This document shows, piece after piece, positions 16,358 through 24,768 of a DNA stretch of 36,308 nucleotides (its first letter is position 1; each line of letters starts with the position of its first letter). The position numbers and the translations under genes were made by a program. Under the pieces are notes generated by a model. The model searched no databases and was not told the origin of the DNA. It saw nothing but the letters and a program-made list of their open reading frames with translations. The stretch lies in contig PBSR01000123.1 in the NCBI GenBank assembly GCA_002726335.1, forward strand, positions 1-36,308. Reading direction: 5' to 3'. This DNA is from Gemmatimonadaceae bacterium. GTDB taxonomy: Bacteria > Latescibacterota > UBA2968 > UBA8231.

Positions 16358-16914
16358 GCAACAGCAGACGCGATTTCTTCCGTCAGCTCGTCGACAAGAC
16401 ACTCGATCAGGCGGCAGACATTCTCGAAGAGCGGCTCCCGGTCGCCCGGCCCGAGCTGCCCCGCACCAGACTGCGCCCCCCCGGGGCGATCCCCGAAGCA
16501 CGATTGCTCGAAACCTGTTATCGCTGCGGCAACTGCGTCGATGTCTGTCCGGCGCAGGCGATCAAGCACATAAAGGGCGAGTCGGACGAGCAGAATGGCA
16601 CGCCCTTCATCGAGGCGCGTTCGCAGCCCTGCCTGGTGTGTGATGGGCTGGAGTGCATGCAGGCCTGTCCGAGCGGCGCCCTGCAGCCCGTGGCGCGCCA
16701 GGACATCCGCATGGGTCTGGCAGTGGTCGACCTGGCCGCCTGCCGGCGCTCCCAGGGCGAGGACTGCCGCGTGTGCGTGGATCTGTGTCCCTACGGAGAG
16801 CAGGCGATGCGGATCGATGACAGCGGCGGCACAGTGCAGGTCTTGAGCGCCTGTGTCGGCTGCGGGATCTGCGAGTGGAAGTGTCCAGAGCGCGCGGTGA
16901 CGGTGCGGATGTAG
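16354..16914 (+). CDS. Four-cluster 4Fe-4S ferredoxin, NapF/NapG/MauM-like
   Basis: 186 residues. Four clusters can be read: CYRCGNCVDVCP (55-66), CLVCDGLECMQACP (93-106), C130 with CRVCVDLCP (138-146), and CVGCGICEWKCP (167-178). The N-terminus SRRDFFRQ is like NapF and has no hydrophobic signal core, so a cytoplasmic location is likely. It would shuttle electrons to a partner oxidoreductase. It faces the redox operon at 17158-23102, which contains the matching NapH-like membrane polyferredoxin, so the two may function together despite opposite strands. Confidence 0.9.
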   Translation: MSNSRRDFFRQLVDKTLDQAADILEERLPVARPELPRTRLRPPGAIPEARLLETCYRCGNCVDVCPAQAIKHIKGESDEQNGTPFIEARSQPCLVCDGLECMQACPSGALQPVARQDIRMGLAVVDLAACRRSQGEDCRVCVDLCPYGEQAMRIDDSGGTVQVLSACVGCGICEWKCPERAVTVRM

Positions 16915-16923
16915 GCCTGTGGA

Positions 16924-17096
16924 CGGGTCCGGGCGAGGGTTACGGGGACGTACGCCGGAGTGGCGGTCTATCTGGGTACGGCTGAAGGCATATGGGTGCC
17001 CGTGCCGAGCCCCGACTGCGTCGGGTCTCGGAGGGATTCTGAGTCGGGAGAGGACCCGTGCCGGCGTAATGCCCCCTACACCCTCGCCCCGACCCG
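16924..17096. repeat. Long imperfect inverted repeat between convergent genes
   Basis: The left arm 16924-16958 and right arm 17061-17096 are reverse complements at roughly 80 percent of positions; both carry CGGGTC, GGCGAGGGT and TACGCCGG in the same order. The internal part contains a further hairpin, CCCGAC-TGC-GTCGGG, near 17022-17036. It fills most of the 243-bp gap between the ferredoxin stop and the DsbA stop. It could be a MITE-like element or a bidirectional transcript end; no target-site duplication is evident. Confidence 0.6.
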
Positions 17097-17157
17097 ACTG
17101 ACCAACCCGAAATCCGCACCTGGTGAAGGGAGAAGACTGCGGGCAGATTGCGTGGGG

Positions 17158-18192
17158 TTACAGATTGGCGCGACCGATGCTTTCGAGCTCCTCGTCGATG
17201 ATCTTTTTGAAGGCGGCGAAGGGCTGGGCGCCGGAGAGCATCCGGCCGTTGATGAAGAAGGCCGGTGTGCCACTGACGCCGTGCTGCTGCCCCGACGCCA
17301 GATCGGCGTCAACCTGCCCGGCGTACCGTCCCGACTCGATGCACTCTGAAAAAAGCGCCGGATCGAGATCGAGATCCTCGGCGTAGCGCTGCAGGTCTGC
17401 CGGCCGCAGGGCTCGGGCGTTTTCGTAGAGCAGATCGTGGTATTCCCAGAACTTGCCCTGCTCGCGGGCGCAGTGACCGGCCTGGGCGGCCAGATGCGCG
17501 TTTTCGTGGATGTTCAGAGGAAAGTCGCGGTAGACGAGGCGAACCCGGTCACCGTAGGTCTGCAGGACCTGCTGCACCGAGGGTTGCGCCCGACTGCAAT
17601 ACGGACACTCGTAGTCTGAATACTCGACGACGACGATCGGGGCGTCGGCGGGACCCCTGGCCGGCTCGTCGTCGGCGACCTCGATCCGGGCCCGGGGTGG
17701 TTCGAGAAGGATCTCGACGCCGGCCTGCTGGCGCAGGCCGACAAGATACTCCCGCTGGGTCTGCCGGTAGTTGCCGGCCACCATATAGTCGCGGATGCGA
17801 TCCTGCATCGACTCGAACGACTGCTCTCCCATGCGCTGCTGGTTCTGCGCAAAGAAGATCTCCACATCGGCGTCACTGACCGGGGGCACGTTGGCGGTGA
17901 TCTCCCGGGCGATGAGCGAGTCCACGTCGATCCCATGCCTGCCGGCCTCGGCGTTGAGCAGTTGCTCATCGAGCAGGAATCCAAGCGCCCGCTGGCGGGC
18001 CTCGAACAGAGACTGCCAGGCATCGGGCTCCGCCTTCTGTATCTGCGCATCCACCTGTTCGAGGGTGATCTGCTGCGTGCCCACCCTGGCGGCGACACCC
18101 ACCGATGGCTGCGGTTGAGTACAGGCTCCGACGAGCAGGACGAGGACGATTGTGACGGTGCACAGGAACTGGGGCATGGGCACTTTCTTCAA
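17158..18192 (-). CDS. DsbA-family thiol oxidoreductase lipoprotein with PpiC/SurA-like N-domain
   Basis: 344 residues from TTG 18192; an in-frame ATG lies 5 codons later. A lipoprotein signal ends in LVGAC (C24). Residues about 35-165 resemble the SurA/PpiC N-terminal chaperone segment (QQITLEQVDAQIQ, FLLDEQLLNAEA). The thioredoxin-like DsbA domain has EYSDYECPYC with the active site C196-P-Y-C199 and the cis-Pro loop GTPAFF (308-313). It probably forms or isomerises disulfides in the periplasm, tethered to a membrane. The TTG overlaps the stop of the aldo/keto reductase as TTGA; it is last in the redox operon. Confidence 0.92.
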   Translation of the reverse strand: MKKVPMPQFLCTVTIVLVLLVGACTQPQPSVGVAARVGTQQITLEQVDAQIQKAEPDAWQSLFEARQRALGFLLDEQLLNAEAGRHGIDVDSLIAREITANVPPVSDADVEIFFAQNQQRMGEQSFESMQDRIRDYMVAGNYRQTQREYLVGLRQQAGVEILLEPPRARIEVADDEPARGPADAPIVVVEYSDYECPYCSRAQPSVQQVLQTYGDRVRLVYRDFPLNIHENAHLAAQAGHCAREQGKFWEYHDLLYENARALRPADLQRYAEDLDLDPALFSECIESGRYAGQVDADLASGQQHGVSGTPAFFINGRMLSGAQPFAAFKKIIDEELESIGRANL

Positions 18193-19391
18193 GACAGCTT
18201 GCTGTCAGACAGCTTGCTGTCAGCATCCCGCATCATGCTGCCGATGGCCAGTCCATGAGGACAGGCCGCTTCGGCGGCGGCGAAATCGACGTTGCTGATC
18301 TGGCGCTGAGCTTCAGGAAGGTCCCGGAACAGACGTCGGGCATCGCGTCGCTTGCCATATTCGTCGTGGTACATACGGAAGCGGAGGATATCACCTACGG
18401 CTGTATCGGCATCGACGCGCGATTCGCAGAGGTGGCTGCAGCCACGACAAACCAGATGACTGGTGGCCTCGGCGTGCTGTCGCAGAAGCTCGCCCTCGTG
18501 CTGCCGTTCGAGCCAGCCCATGCGCGGACCCTTGCGGGCGGCATCAGCATTCTCGCGCACATGCTGGATGCTGGACATCTCCGAGCAGCAGGCTGTGATG
18601 CGCTCGTCCTGCCACATCGCCTTGAGGGCCGCCTGGTGCCGGTTGAAACCGGGCCACTCGGTCGGCTCCGCACCACCCCCGCGTCCGCCCTGAGTCTTCA
18701 TGGCGATCAGGCCGATCCCGGCAGCATGGCACTTGTCGATGGCCGCTTTCATCCGCTCGTTGCCGAAGTCGCGGAAGCTGTAGCGGAACATGATCGCATC
18801 GACGTAGCCCACCTCGGGTGCGCGTTCGAGCAGCTCGATGACGCGCTTGTCATGTGACGAGAAGCCGAAGAAGCGGATCTTGTTCTCTTTCTTCAGCCGT
18901 TGTTGGGCAGCCTTCATGTCGGCGGTGAGGAGATCGGGGTTCTTCAGGTTGTGCATGAAGTAGAGATCGACGCGATCCGTCTTCAGGCTCTCCAGGCTGC
19001 CGGACAGGGCCGCGGTCCAGGCCACCGGGTCGTGGTTGCCGCACTTGGTGACGAGAAAGGTCTGGTCACGTTTGCCACTCTTCTCGAACCAGTCTCCCAC
19101 CGCCTTCTCGGAATTGCCCTTGTTGTAGCTCTGTGCCGTATCGATATAGCGGATGCCCTCGACGTCGAAGGCGCGCATGGTGATGGGCGTGATGTTGAAA
19201 GCTGTACCGGCGGACAGCACCGAGACTTTTTCGCCGGTCTTGCCAAGCGTGGCAACCGGCACGGTCCTGTCGGCTGCATCGACAGCGGCGGCGGCCGGTC
19301 CCAGAGCCGCCCCTGCAGCGGCAGCACCGGCGGTCGAGAGAAAACCCCGGCGGGAGACGGCGCGATTCGGCAGACTACTATGATCAGACAT
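18189..19391 (-). CDS. Tat-exported aldo/keto reductase with C-terminal Fe-S tail
   Basis: 400 residues. The Tat signal is SRRGFL (13-18) followed by an Ala-rich hydrophobic core. The AKR barrel shows IDTAQSYNKG, TKCGNHD, RVDLYFMHNL and FGFSSHD, carrying the catalytic Asp/Tyr/Lys/His set. The C-terminal extension has C315, C318, C322 and C377 (CRGCSHLC ... ACPHGL), as expected for one 4Fe-4S cluster in the ferredoxin-tailed AKR group. It would act in the periplasm and could accept electrons from the neighbouring ferredoxins. GGAG stands 7 nt before the ATG. The tail ends in a duplicated DSKLS. Confidence 0.9.
   Translation of the reverse strand: MSDHSSLPNRAVSRRGFLSTAGAAAAGAALGPAAAAVDAADRTVPVATLGKTGEKVSVLSAGTAFNITPITMRAFDVEGIRYIDTAQSYNKGNSEKAVGDWFEKSGKRDQTFLVTKCGNHDPVAWTAALSGSLESLKTDRVDLYFMHNLKNPDLLTADMKAAQQRLKKENKIRFFGFSSHDKRVIELLERAPEVGYVDAIMFRYSFRDFGNERMKAAIDKCHAAGIGLIAMKTQGGRGGGAEPTEWPGFNRHQAALKAMWQDERITACCSEMSSIQHVRENADAARKGPRMGWLERQHEGELLRQHAEATSHLVCRGCSHLCESRVDADTAVGDILRFRMYHDEYGKRRDARRLFRDLPEAQRQISNVDFAAAEAACPHGLAIGSMMRDADSKLSDSKLS
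18192..18221. repeat. Tandem 15-bp duplication with internal palindrome
   Basis: AGACAGCTTGCTGTC occurs at 18192-18206 and again exactly at 18207-18221. Each unit holds GACAGC-TT-GCTGTC. It encodes the last residues of the aldo/keto reductase (DSKLS twice), so it adds five codons to that tail. It lies right before the DsbA start. Confidence 0.75.
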
Positions 19392-19417
19392 CGAAGGGCT
19401 CCATGTGTTTGGCGTGG

Positions 19418-20998
19418 CTATGCACCTGTGTGACGTTCGGCGATTTCGGGGTTTCCAGCCAGCCTGGCGTTGTTCTCACCGTCACCTTCCACCAGGCTGA
19501 GCAGTAGTGTTCGATCGACAGAGCGGGTTTCTCCTACGGCGGTCACTCGGATGGCGCGGTGGTCGCGCACCGGACACTCATGCTCGCAGATACCGCAGCC
19601 GATGCACACCTCAGGATCGACATAGGGCTGGCGCAGACGCAACTGCTCGCCGTACCTCGTCGTTACCTCCACCTGTCGTGAGTAGATCGCTTTCGGTGAG
19701 GTGGGGCAGACCTCCTCACAGACGACGCAGGCCGTGTCCATGGCCCAGGGCAGGCACCGACCCCGGTCGTAGAAGGCGGTGCCCGTCTTCACCGCCCCCA
19801 GGTCTTCGAAACCGGCGATCCCCAGTTTCTGCTCGATGGAGATCTTCTGAATGGCCCCCGTGGGGCAGACCTGACCGCAGAGCGTGCAGTTCAGCTCACA
19901 GTAACCCATGCGCATATTCATCACAGGTGTCCACACACCCTCGATGCCAGATTCAAACCAGGCGGGCTGCAGGACGTTGGTGGGACACACGCGGAGGCAC
20001 TGGTCACACTTGATGCAGCGCTCGAGAAACGCTGTCTCGGCCACCGAGCCCGGGGGCCGAATCACTTCCTTCTGAAAGTTCTTGTCGAGGTCGCCGGAGC
20101 GGCGTGAAAAGGAGAAAGTGAACAGGCCCACAAGACCGGCCAGGACCGCCTTGCGCCGGTCGACATCGGGCCAGGTGACCTGATGTTCCACCGGCGCGGC
20201 GAAGGCAAAGCTGAGAGCATCGTGAGGGCAATCGTCGATGCAGTTGAAGCAGACGAAGCACTCAGACTTGCGCAGGTTCGTATGCGGGTCGGAAGCCCCT
20301 TCGCAACGCTGCAGACAGAGATCGCAGTCGATACAGGCGTCGATGCTGCGCTCGATGCGAAACAGGCTGAAACGGGACAGGATGCCGAGGGTGGCGCCAA
20401 GGGGGCAGAGCGCCCGGCAGAAGAACCGCGGGATCACCAGGTTCATGCCGATGAGGAAAACGAGCAGCAGGCCGACGACCCAGGCGAGTCGATGGACATG
20501 GGGGCGTACGTAGATCCACTCGGTGGGCATGTCGATGCCCGGCAGAACGGCGACCGTGAAGGAGCGGTAGAGCAGGCTGATGGGGTCGAGCAGGCCGATC
20601 TGCAGACTGCCGAAGGCAGCCATCATCAGCGTACCGATGAGGAGGTAGTACTTCAGCGAGAACAGACGTCGGTAGCGGTTGCTGTCGATCTGTTCGGCCG
20701 GATTGCGCCGGTTGAAGAGCCAGCCGGTGAACTGGTGCAGGATCCCGTACGGACAGATCCAGTTGCAGAACACGCGCCCCAGCAGCAATGTCGGCAGCAG
20801 CACGACCAGCGACCACAGCAGCCCGCGGTAGAGCGTGTGCGTCGTCATGGCGGTGGCGATGGCAACCAGCGGGTCGGCCTCGAGAAAGAGCGACACGGGG
20901 TAGCCCTTGAGGTAGCCGAACTGCGTGACGAAGGCGAAGAAGAGAAACAGGCCCATGAAGAAGACCTGCGACACAACCCTGGCCCGGGTGATGCGCAT
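19418..20998 (-). CDS. NapH/CcoG-like membrane polyferredoxin
   Basis: 526 residues from ATG 20998, which overlaps the DUF362 stop by one base (TGATG). The N-terminal half has about five TM helices with the paired NapH motifs CNWICPYG and CRALCPLG. The C-terminal half has several 4Fe-4S sites: [53 protein letters not shown] and [12 protein letters not shown]. It likely carries electrons between the quinol pool or cytoplasm and exported redox partners. Its length and number of clusters exceed classical NapH, resembling a NapH-NapG fusion. Confidence 0.92.
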   Translation of the reverse strand: MRITRARVVSQVFFMGLFLFFAFVTQFGYLKGYPVSLFLEADPLVAIATAMTTHTLYRGLLWSLVVLLPTLLLGRVFCNWICPYGILHQFTGWLFNRRNPAEQIDSNRYRRLFSLKYYLLIGTLMMAAFGSLQIGLLDPISLLYRSFTVAVLPGIDMPTEWIYVRPHVHRLAWVVGLLLVFLIGMNLVIPRFFCRALCPLGATLGILSRFSLFRIERSIDACIDCDLCLQRCEGASDPHTNLRKSECFVCFNCIDDCPHDALSFAFAAPVEHQVTWPDVDRRKAVLAGLVGLFTFSFSRRSGDLDKNFQKEVIRPPGSVAETAFLERCIKCDQCLRVCPTNVLQPAWFESGIEGVWTPVMNMRMGYCELNCTLCGQVCPTGAIQKISIEQKLGIAGFEDLGAVKTGTAFYDRGRCLPWAMDTACVVCEEVCPTSPKAIYSRQVEVTTRYGEQLRLRQPYVDPEVCIGCGICEHECPVRDHRAIRVTAVGETRSVDRTLLLSLVEGDGENNARLAGNPEIAERHTGA

Positions 20999-21996
20999 CA
21001 GACGGCGATCTCCCGCCAGTTGGCCTCTTTCCACTTCGTGCTGCCCAGGCTGCGGGCGGCGGCACGGTGCAGGTATTCCGGTCCGTCCGGTCCGCGGTCG
21101 AGCAGGCCATAGCCGAAGGCGTCGACGGCGAGCATGTCGGTGCCGACCACGAGGGTGTCTCCCCGTTTTACATCCCCCAGACTGCCGCCGGTAGGGCCGT
21201 TGCGCATCAGGATCCGTGTTGCATCGAGGATGGCCAGGGTGGGCTTAACCATGTGGGGGAAGTCGGCAACGATGCCATGGATGCGCTGATGGAACTGGTT
21301 GCGTCGGCCGCCGAGCATGCCGTACCAGTTTTTCATCGTCATCGACGCCGAGCAAAGGTTGTGATCCTTGAGCGGGGCGATGCCGATGACCTTGTCTGCC
21401 TGGGCAAAGGGTTCGTAGAACATGGGCCACGTGGACAGCACCTCGCCATCGATGCGCACCGGCGCGAAGGCCGAAGGTCGCGGCAGTACGAGATCCGCGC
21501 CGACCTGCCCGGCGGCCGCGGTGATGCCGGATTTGAAGAAGCATCCCTCGGGCTGATTGATGGGATTGTCGGCGATGAGGATGCGGGCGGCGCCGGCGTC
21601 ACGCACGGCGGCCGCGACGGCCTTCAACACGTCTGGATGGGTTGTGGCTCCAAGGGCGGCAGGTCGATCGAACGCGACGTTCGGCTTGATGAGGACCACA
21701 TCCCCCTTACTGATGAATCGATCCAGGCCCCCCAGTTCACCGAAGGCGCCGCGCACGAGGGCGGTCGGGTCGGTGCCGCGGGCGATGGCCATGGTCACCG
21801 GGTCGGTGCCGCGATTCACGGCAAAAGAAGGCAGGATCCTGGCATCTGAATGCCGGATTTCACGGAAGTAGCGGTCGCCCTTCCTCGCGTCGAAGAGCCT
21901 CCAGGCGCCCAGACCGGCGGCGCCGATGGCGGCTCCGGCGGCGGCCAGCTGACGGAGGGCCCGGCGGCGCGGGATGCTGTCGTCTGGCTCTGTCAT
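20998..21996 (-). CDS. DUF362 domain protein with Tat-like signal
   Basis: 332 residues. The N-terminus [20 protein letters not shown] is a twin-arginine-like signal with a hydrophobic core. The DUF362 body shows [32 protein letters not shown] and [19 protein letters not shown], then [11 protein letters not shown]. The biochemical role is unproven. DUF362 genes often sit next to 4Fe-4S proteins, as here. The ATG overlaps the DUF6599 stop as ATGA. Confidence 0.88.
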   Translation of the reverse strand: MTEPDDSIPRRRALRQLAAAGAAIGAAGLGAWRLFDARKGDRYFREIRHSDARILPSFAVNRGTDPVTMAIARGTDPTALVRGAFGELGGLDRFISKGDVVLIKPNVAFDRPAALGATTHPDVLKAVAAAVRDAGAARILIADNPINQPEGCFFKSGITAAAGQVGADLVLPRPSAFAPVRIDGEVLSTWPMFYEPFAQADKVIGIAPLKDHNLCSASMTMKNWYGMLGGRRNQFHQRIHGIVADFPHMVKPTLAILDATRILMRNGPTGGSLGDVKRGDTLVVGTDMLAVDAFGYGLLDRGPDGPEYLHRAAARSLGSTKWKEANWREIAV

Positions 21997-23102
21997 CCGT
22001 CTCCGTCCCGGCCATCGGTGACCATGGCCGGCAACAGCCGGGCAGCGACGTGCTCGGCGAGGGCGCGGTCCTCGAGCAACGCCGCGCCGGCGACGCGGGA
22101 GCCCTGGCGCAGAATGACGTCATAGTAGCCGTCCATGTCGCCGAAGAGCGATTCCCCCGTCCCGCCCGGTCCAGGACTAACGGTGATCTTGGCGCCGAAG
22201 TCGTCGAGGTAAGACCGGTACCCGGCCACGACCGCGTCGGCGCCGGCATCATCGGCCTGGGTCGAGACAAAGACGGTGACGCGCACGTCATCCACCTGGT
22301 AGTCGGCGGACCACGTGTGCGTCAGGAAGCCGAAGCCGAGGGCGTTGTTGGCGTAGTACTTCTCGCTGTCGGCGACCAGGCCAGCCGCTGACAGAAGGGC
22401 CAGGCCGGGCACGGTGGAGCCGGCATCCGGCAGGGACTGCAGCAGGTCCTCGACGACGCGCCGTGTCTGCGCCGTCAGGGCATCGTCGGCATCGGAGGCC
22501 AGAACCTGCATGTAGTAGGTGCCGTGCCAGAGGAAGAAACTGGATCCCGAGCGATATCCACGACGCCCAAGAGGCAGCCCCTCGGCATCAGGATCCCGTT
22601 CGACAGAGTAGATGCCGAAAGCACCTTCGGGCGTGCCCATGTCGTAGACGTAGACGTCGATGAACCGAGTCCCGTCGTCCGTGGCCAACCCCCGATACGT
22701 CAGACCGACGAAGTCGTAGGAGATGTACTGTTCGGCGCGGCCGTTGATCTTCTCGTACAGGTTGGTCGGGGAGAACCCTTCGACGTCACCCAGGGTCCGC
22801 CATCCCGGGAGGCTCACCGAGGCGAGGACTCCCGCAGCGCCGTCGGTCTGCCGGGGACGGGCGCCGACCCGGGTCGGCCCCGCCGGGACAACAACGATCG
22901 TGTTGACCGGCAAGCGGGCGGGCGTGACGCTGGCCAGCGAGGCCGGATCGAGGCCGAAGAGCGACTCGTCGTAGGTCTGGCCGGACAGGTAGACCGCCCC
23001 ACCGGTGATGCCGACGAGCCCGAGAACAAGCCACGACAGGGCCCGCTCCACCGGAGGTATCCGTGTGCGGACAAAGCCGCCTGTGCCGTGGCCACCGAAC
23101 AT
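21993..23102 (-). CDS. DUF6599-type membrane-anchored protein, first gene of the redox operon
   Basis: 369 residues from ATG 23102; an open frame continues to 23207 but lacks a sensible start. One N-terminal TM (ALSWLVLGLVGITGGAVYLSG, about 19-39) leaves the rest outside the cytoplasm. The signature NLYEKINGRAEQYISYDF, followed by LTYRGL, is of the DUF6599 type, and FIDVYVYDMGTPEGAFGIYS follows. The function is unknown; no cofactor motif is seen. Its position at the head of a coupled operon of redox genes suggests it is a structural or substrate-binding partner. Confidence 0.78.
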   Translation of the reverse strand: MFGGHGTGGFVRTRIPPVERALSWLVLGLVGITGGAVYLSGQTYDESLFGLDPASLASVTPARLPVNTIVVVPAGPTRVGARPRQTDGAAGVLASVSLPGWRTLGDVEGFSPTNLYEKINGRAEQYISYDFVGLTYRGLATDDGTRFIDVYVYDMGTPEGAFGIYSVERDPDAEGLPLGRRGYRSGSSFFLWHGTYYMQVLASDADDALTAQTRRVVEDLLQSLPDAGSTVPGLALLSAAGLVADSEKYYANNALGFGFLTHTWSADYQVDDVRVTVFVSTQADDAGADAVVAGYRSYLDDFGAKITVSPGPGGTGESLFGDMDGYYDVILRQGSRVAGAALLEDRALAEHVAARLLPAMVTDGRDGDG

Positions 23103-23238
23103 TGGATTTGAGGTGCTACCGGTTGCAGGAGGTTTGACGACTGTGAGTGGAATTCCGTTGCACCGCTGCCTCACCACTCTGACGTCGACGTGAATCTCCT
23201 TCTGCAAGGGGTCTCACGCAAGTGCCTGCAAGTATCCT

Positions 23239-23267
23239 TTGAAAACTTGTCAGGGCCCCCTTATATT
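23239..23267 (+). promoter_or_regulatory. Sigma70-type promoter of the cold-shock gene
   Basis: TTGAAA (23239-23244), 17-nt spacer, TATATT (23262-23267). The predicted start near 23274 gives a 5' leader of about 110 nt, as is common for cold-shock mRNAs. It reads away from the DUF6599 operon. Confidence 0.65.
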
Positions 23268-23384
23268 CTCCCATGACCATCGGATGCAGCGTCATCAACT
23301 GTACTGAAGTAGAATTGGCTACCCCAGTCGGTCGATCGTACTGCGCTATCAATACCCCGACCGAGGGGGAAGGAAGTACACCTC

Positions 23385-23591
23385 ATGTCCGAGCGTCAGA
23401 CCGGCGTCGTCAAATGGTTCAACGACGCCAAGGGCTTCGGGTTCATTCAAGGAGAGGCCGGAGACGTTTTCGTCCATCACAGCGCCATCAAGGCCGAGGG
23501 TTTCCGTTCGCTGGCCGAGGGTCAGCGCGTGGAGTTTGATCTCGTCCAGGGTCAGAAGGGCCCGGCCGCTGAGAACGTGTCCGTCGTCTAG
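23385..23591 (+). CDS. Cold-shock domain protein
   Basis: 68 residues, a single CSD. The N-terminus has [14 protein letters not shown], containing RNP1 (KGFGFI), then RNP2 as VFVHHSAI and [20 protein letters not shown]. It binds single-stranded RNA/DNA and acts as an RNA chaperone. A purine-rich GGAAGGAAG precedes the ATG. It has its own promoter and a perfect terminator, so it is monocistronic. Confidence 0.96.
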   Translation: MSERQTGVVKWFNDAKGFGFIQGEAGDVFVHHSAIKAEGFRSLAEGQRVEFDLVQGQKGPAAENVSVV

Positions 23592-23610
23592 ACAGCAAGC
23601 ACCTCACGCG

Positions 23611-23645
23611 AACAGGGCGACAGCGGCAAGCTGTCGCCCTGTTTT
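23611..23645 (+). terminator. Intrinsic terminator of the cold-shock gene
   Basis: 14-bp perfect stem AACAGGGCGACAGC / GCTGTCGCCCTGTT around the loop GGCAA, ending in TTTT. It begins 19 bp after the stop. Confidence 0.9.
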
Positions 23646-23684
23646 CATTTCGCCGACGTCAGCACATCGTCGGAAAGGAGATCG

Positions 23685-23948
23685 ATGAGACTGGCCGTAG
23701 ACAATCTAGCATCCGAAGCGACCGAAGACGACCTGCGAGACCTGTTCGAGATTTTCGGCAAGGTCTCCGCCGTGGAGATCCAGAGAACCCGTGGGCGTGG
23801 TCTGGTTGACATGCCCAGCAAGTCCGCCGGCAAAGAGGCCATCACCAACCTGGATGGCCAGGAGTTGCTCGGGCATCAGATCGGACTGAGCGAATTCCAG
23901 CAGGGCAAGAAGACCTACCGTCCGCCCCGCCGCCGCAAGAAGCGCTGA
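23685..23948 (+). CDS. RRM-domain RNA-binding protein
   Basis: 87 residues. A single RNA-recognition motif: RNP2 is LAVDNL (3-8) and RNP1 is a weak GRGLVDM; EDDLRDLFEIFGKVSAVEI is typical of helix 1 and strand 2. The tail RPPRRRKKR is strongly basic. AAAGGAG stands 5-6 nt before the ATG. It follows a terminator, so it has separate transcription from the cold-shock gene, though both are RNA-binding and adjacent. Bacterial RRM proteins of this size are thought to act as RNA chaperones in stress or cold. Confidence 0.93.
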   Translation: MRLAVDNLASEATEDDLRDLFEIFGKVSAVEIQRTRGRGLVDMPSKSAGKEAITNLDGQELLGHQIGLSEFQQGKKTYRPPRRRKKR

Positions 23949-23982
23949 GCAGGACAGCAGCACTCTCGACGAATGTCTGAGA

Positions 23983-24647
23983 TCACCACGGCCCCGCTGC
24001 CTGAGTCAGGTAGCGGGCCGTTGTCGTCTTGAGGCGACCCCAGGGCCTGTCGACGATGGCGGTGGCCACGGGATCGACGACGGTGATGGCCACCCCCCGG
24101 GTCGAGGCGAAGCGGCGTTCCGAGCGACCGTCGGACAGCACCACCCTGGTTTCGCGGATGGGGCTGTCGTCGATACGGATGACCGCCCCCGCGACGGGAT
24201 GGAGAGCCACCATGCGGAAGGTGGCAACAACACCTGCACCGCCGGTCTCACCGGCACTGCCGAGACCGAACAGGGCCGCCAGATCGAGTTGTTGTCCCGC
24301 AATCGCGGCGGCGACACCGTCGTCATCCGGCAGCAGGATGTTCGTTGGCAGAACGGCCCCATCGAACAGCGGACCCGGCCGAAAGGGCTGGGTGCCCTGC
24401 TGGCCGGGCGGACCCAGATCCTCAACGAGAAAGACGGCCTCCGGCACGGTGAGATAGGCGGCCAGTCCCGAGGCCTGCCGCGCCTGAAAGTCGGCGACAA
24501 TCTGAATGCTGATGATGTCGCCCACCTCGACCTGGACCGGCCCGGGAGAGTCGTGATTCTCGACCACGAGCCGGAGAGACTGAGCGTGGGCTGACGTGGT
24601 CAGGATGGCAGTGGCGCAGAGGAGGGTGGCGCAAAAGCGGGCTTCAT
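23983..24647 (-). CDS. Exported cohesin-like protein, signal peptide out of frame
   Basis: The mature part is open from GTG 24567 for 194 residues and has a beta-rich cohesin-like look (VEVGDIISIQIVADFQA, AAYLTVPEAVFLVEDLGPP, GVVATFRMVALHPV). Upstream in the same frame is CATLLCATAILTTSAHAQ, a signal peptide with AHA cleavage, but its frame has no start before a stop. ATG 24647 starts MKPAF in a different frame; one base added to the TTTT (minus strand, 24633-24636) joins MKPAF directly to this signal peptide. The whole gene would be about 220 residues, secreted. The function is unknown beyond likely protein or polysaccharide binding. Confidence 0.65.
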
Positions 24648-24768
24648 GGTCGGTTCAACCTGCCTGTGACGAGTCGACTGCGAGGCCAGGAACAGCAGAC
24701 GCACCGGGGGCGGCGCGGATCCCGGTCAGCGTATATCTTTACTCCTTCTACCGAGATAAGGAGCATCG

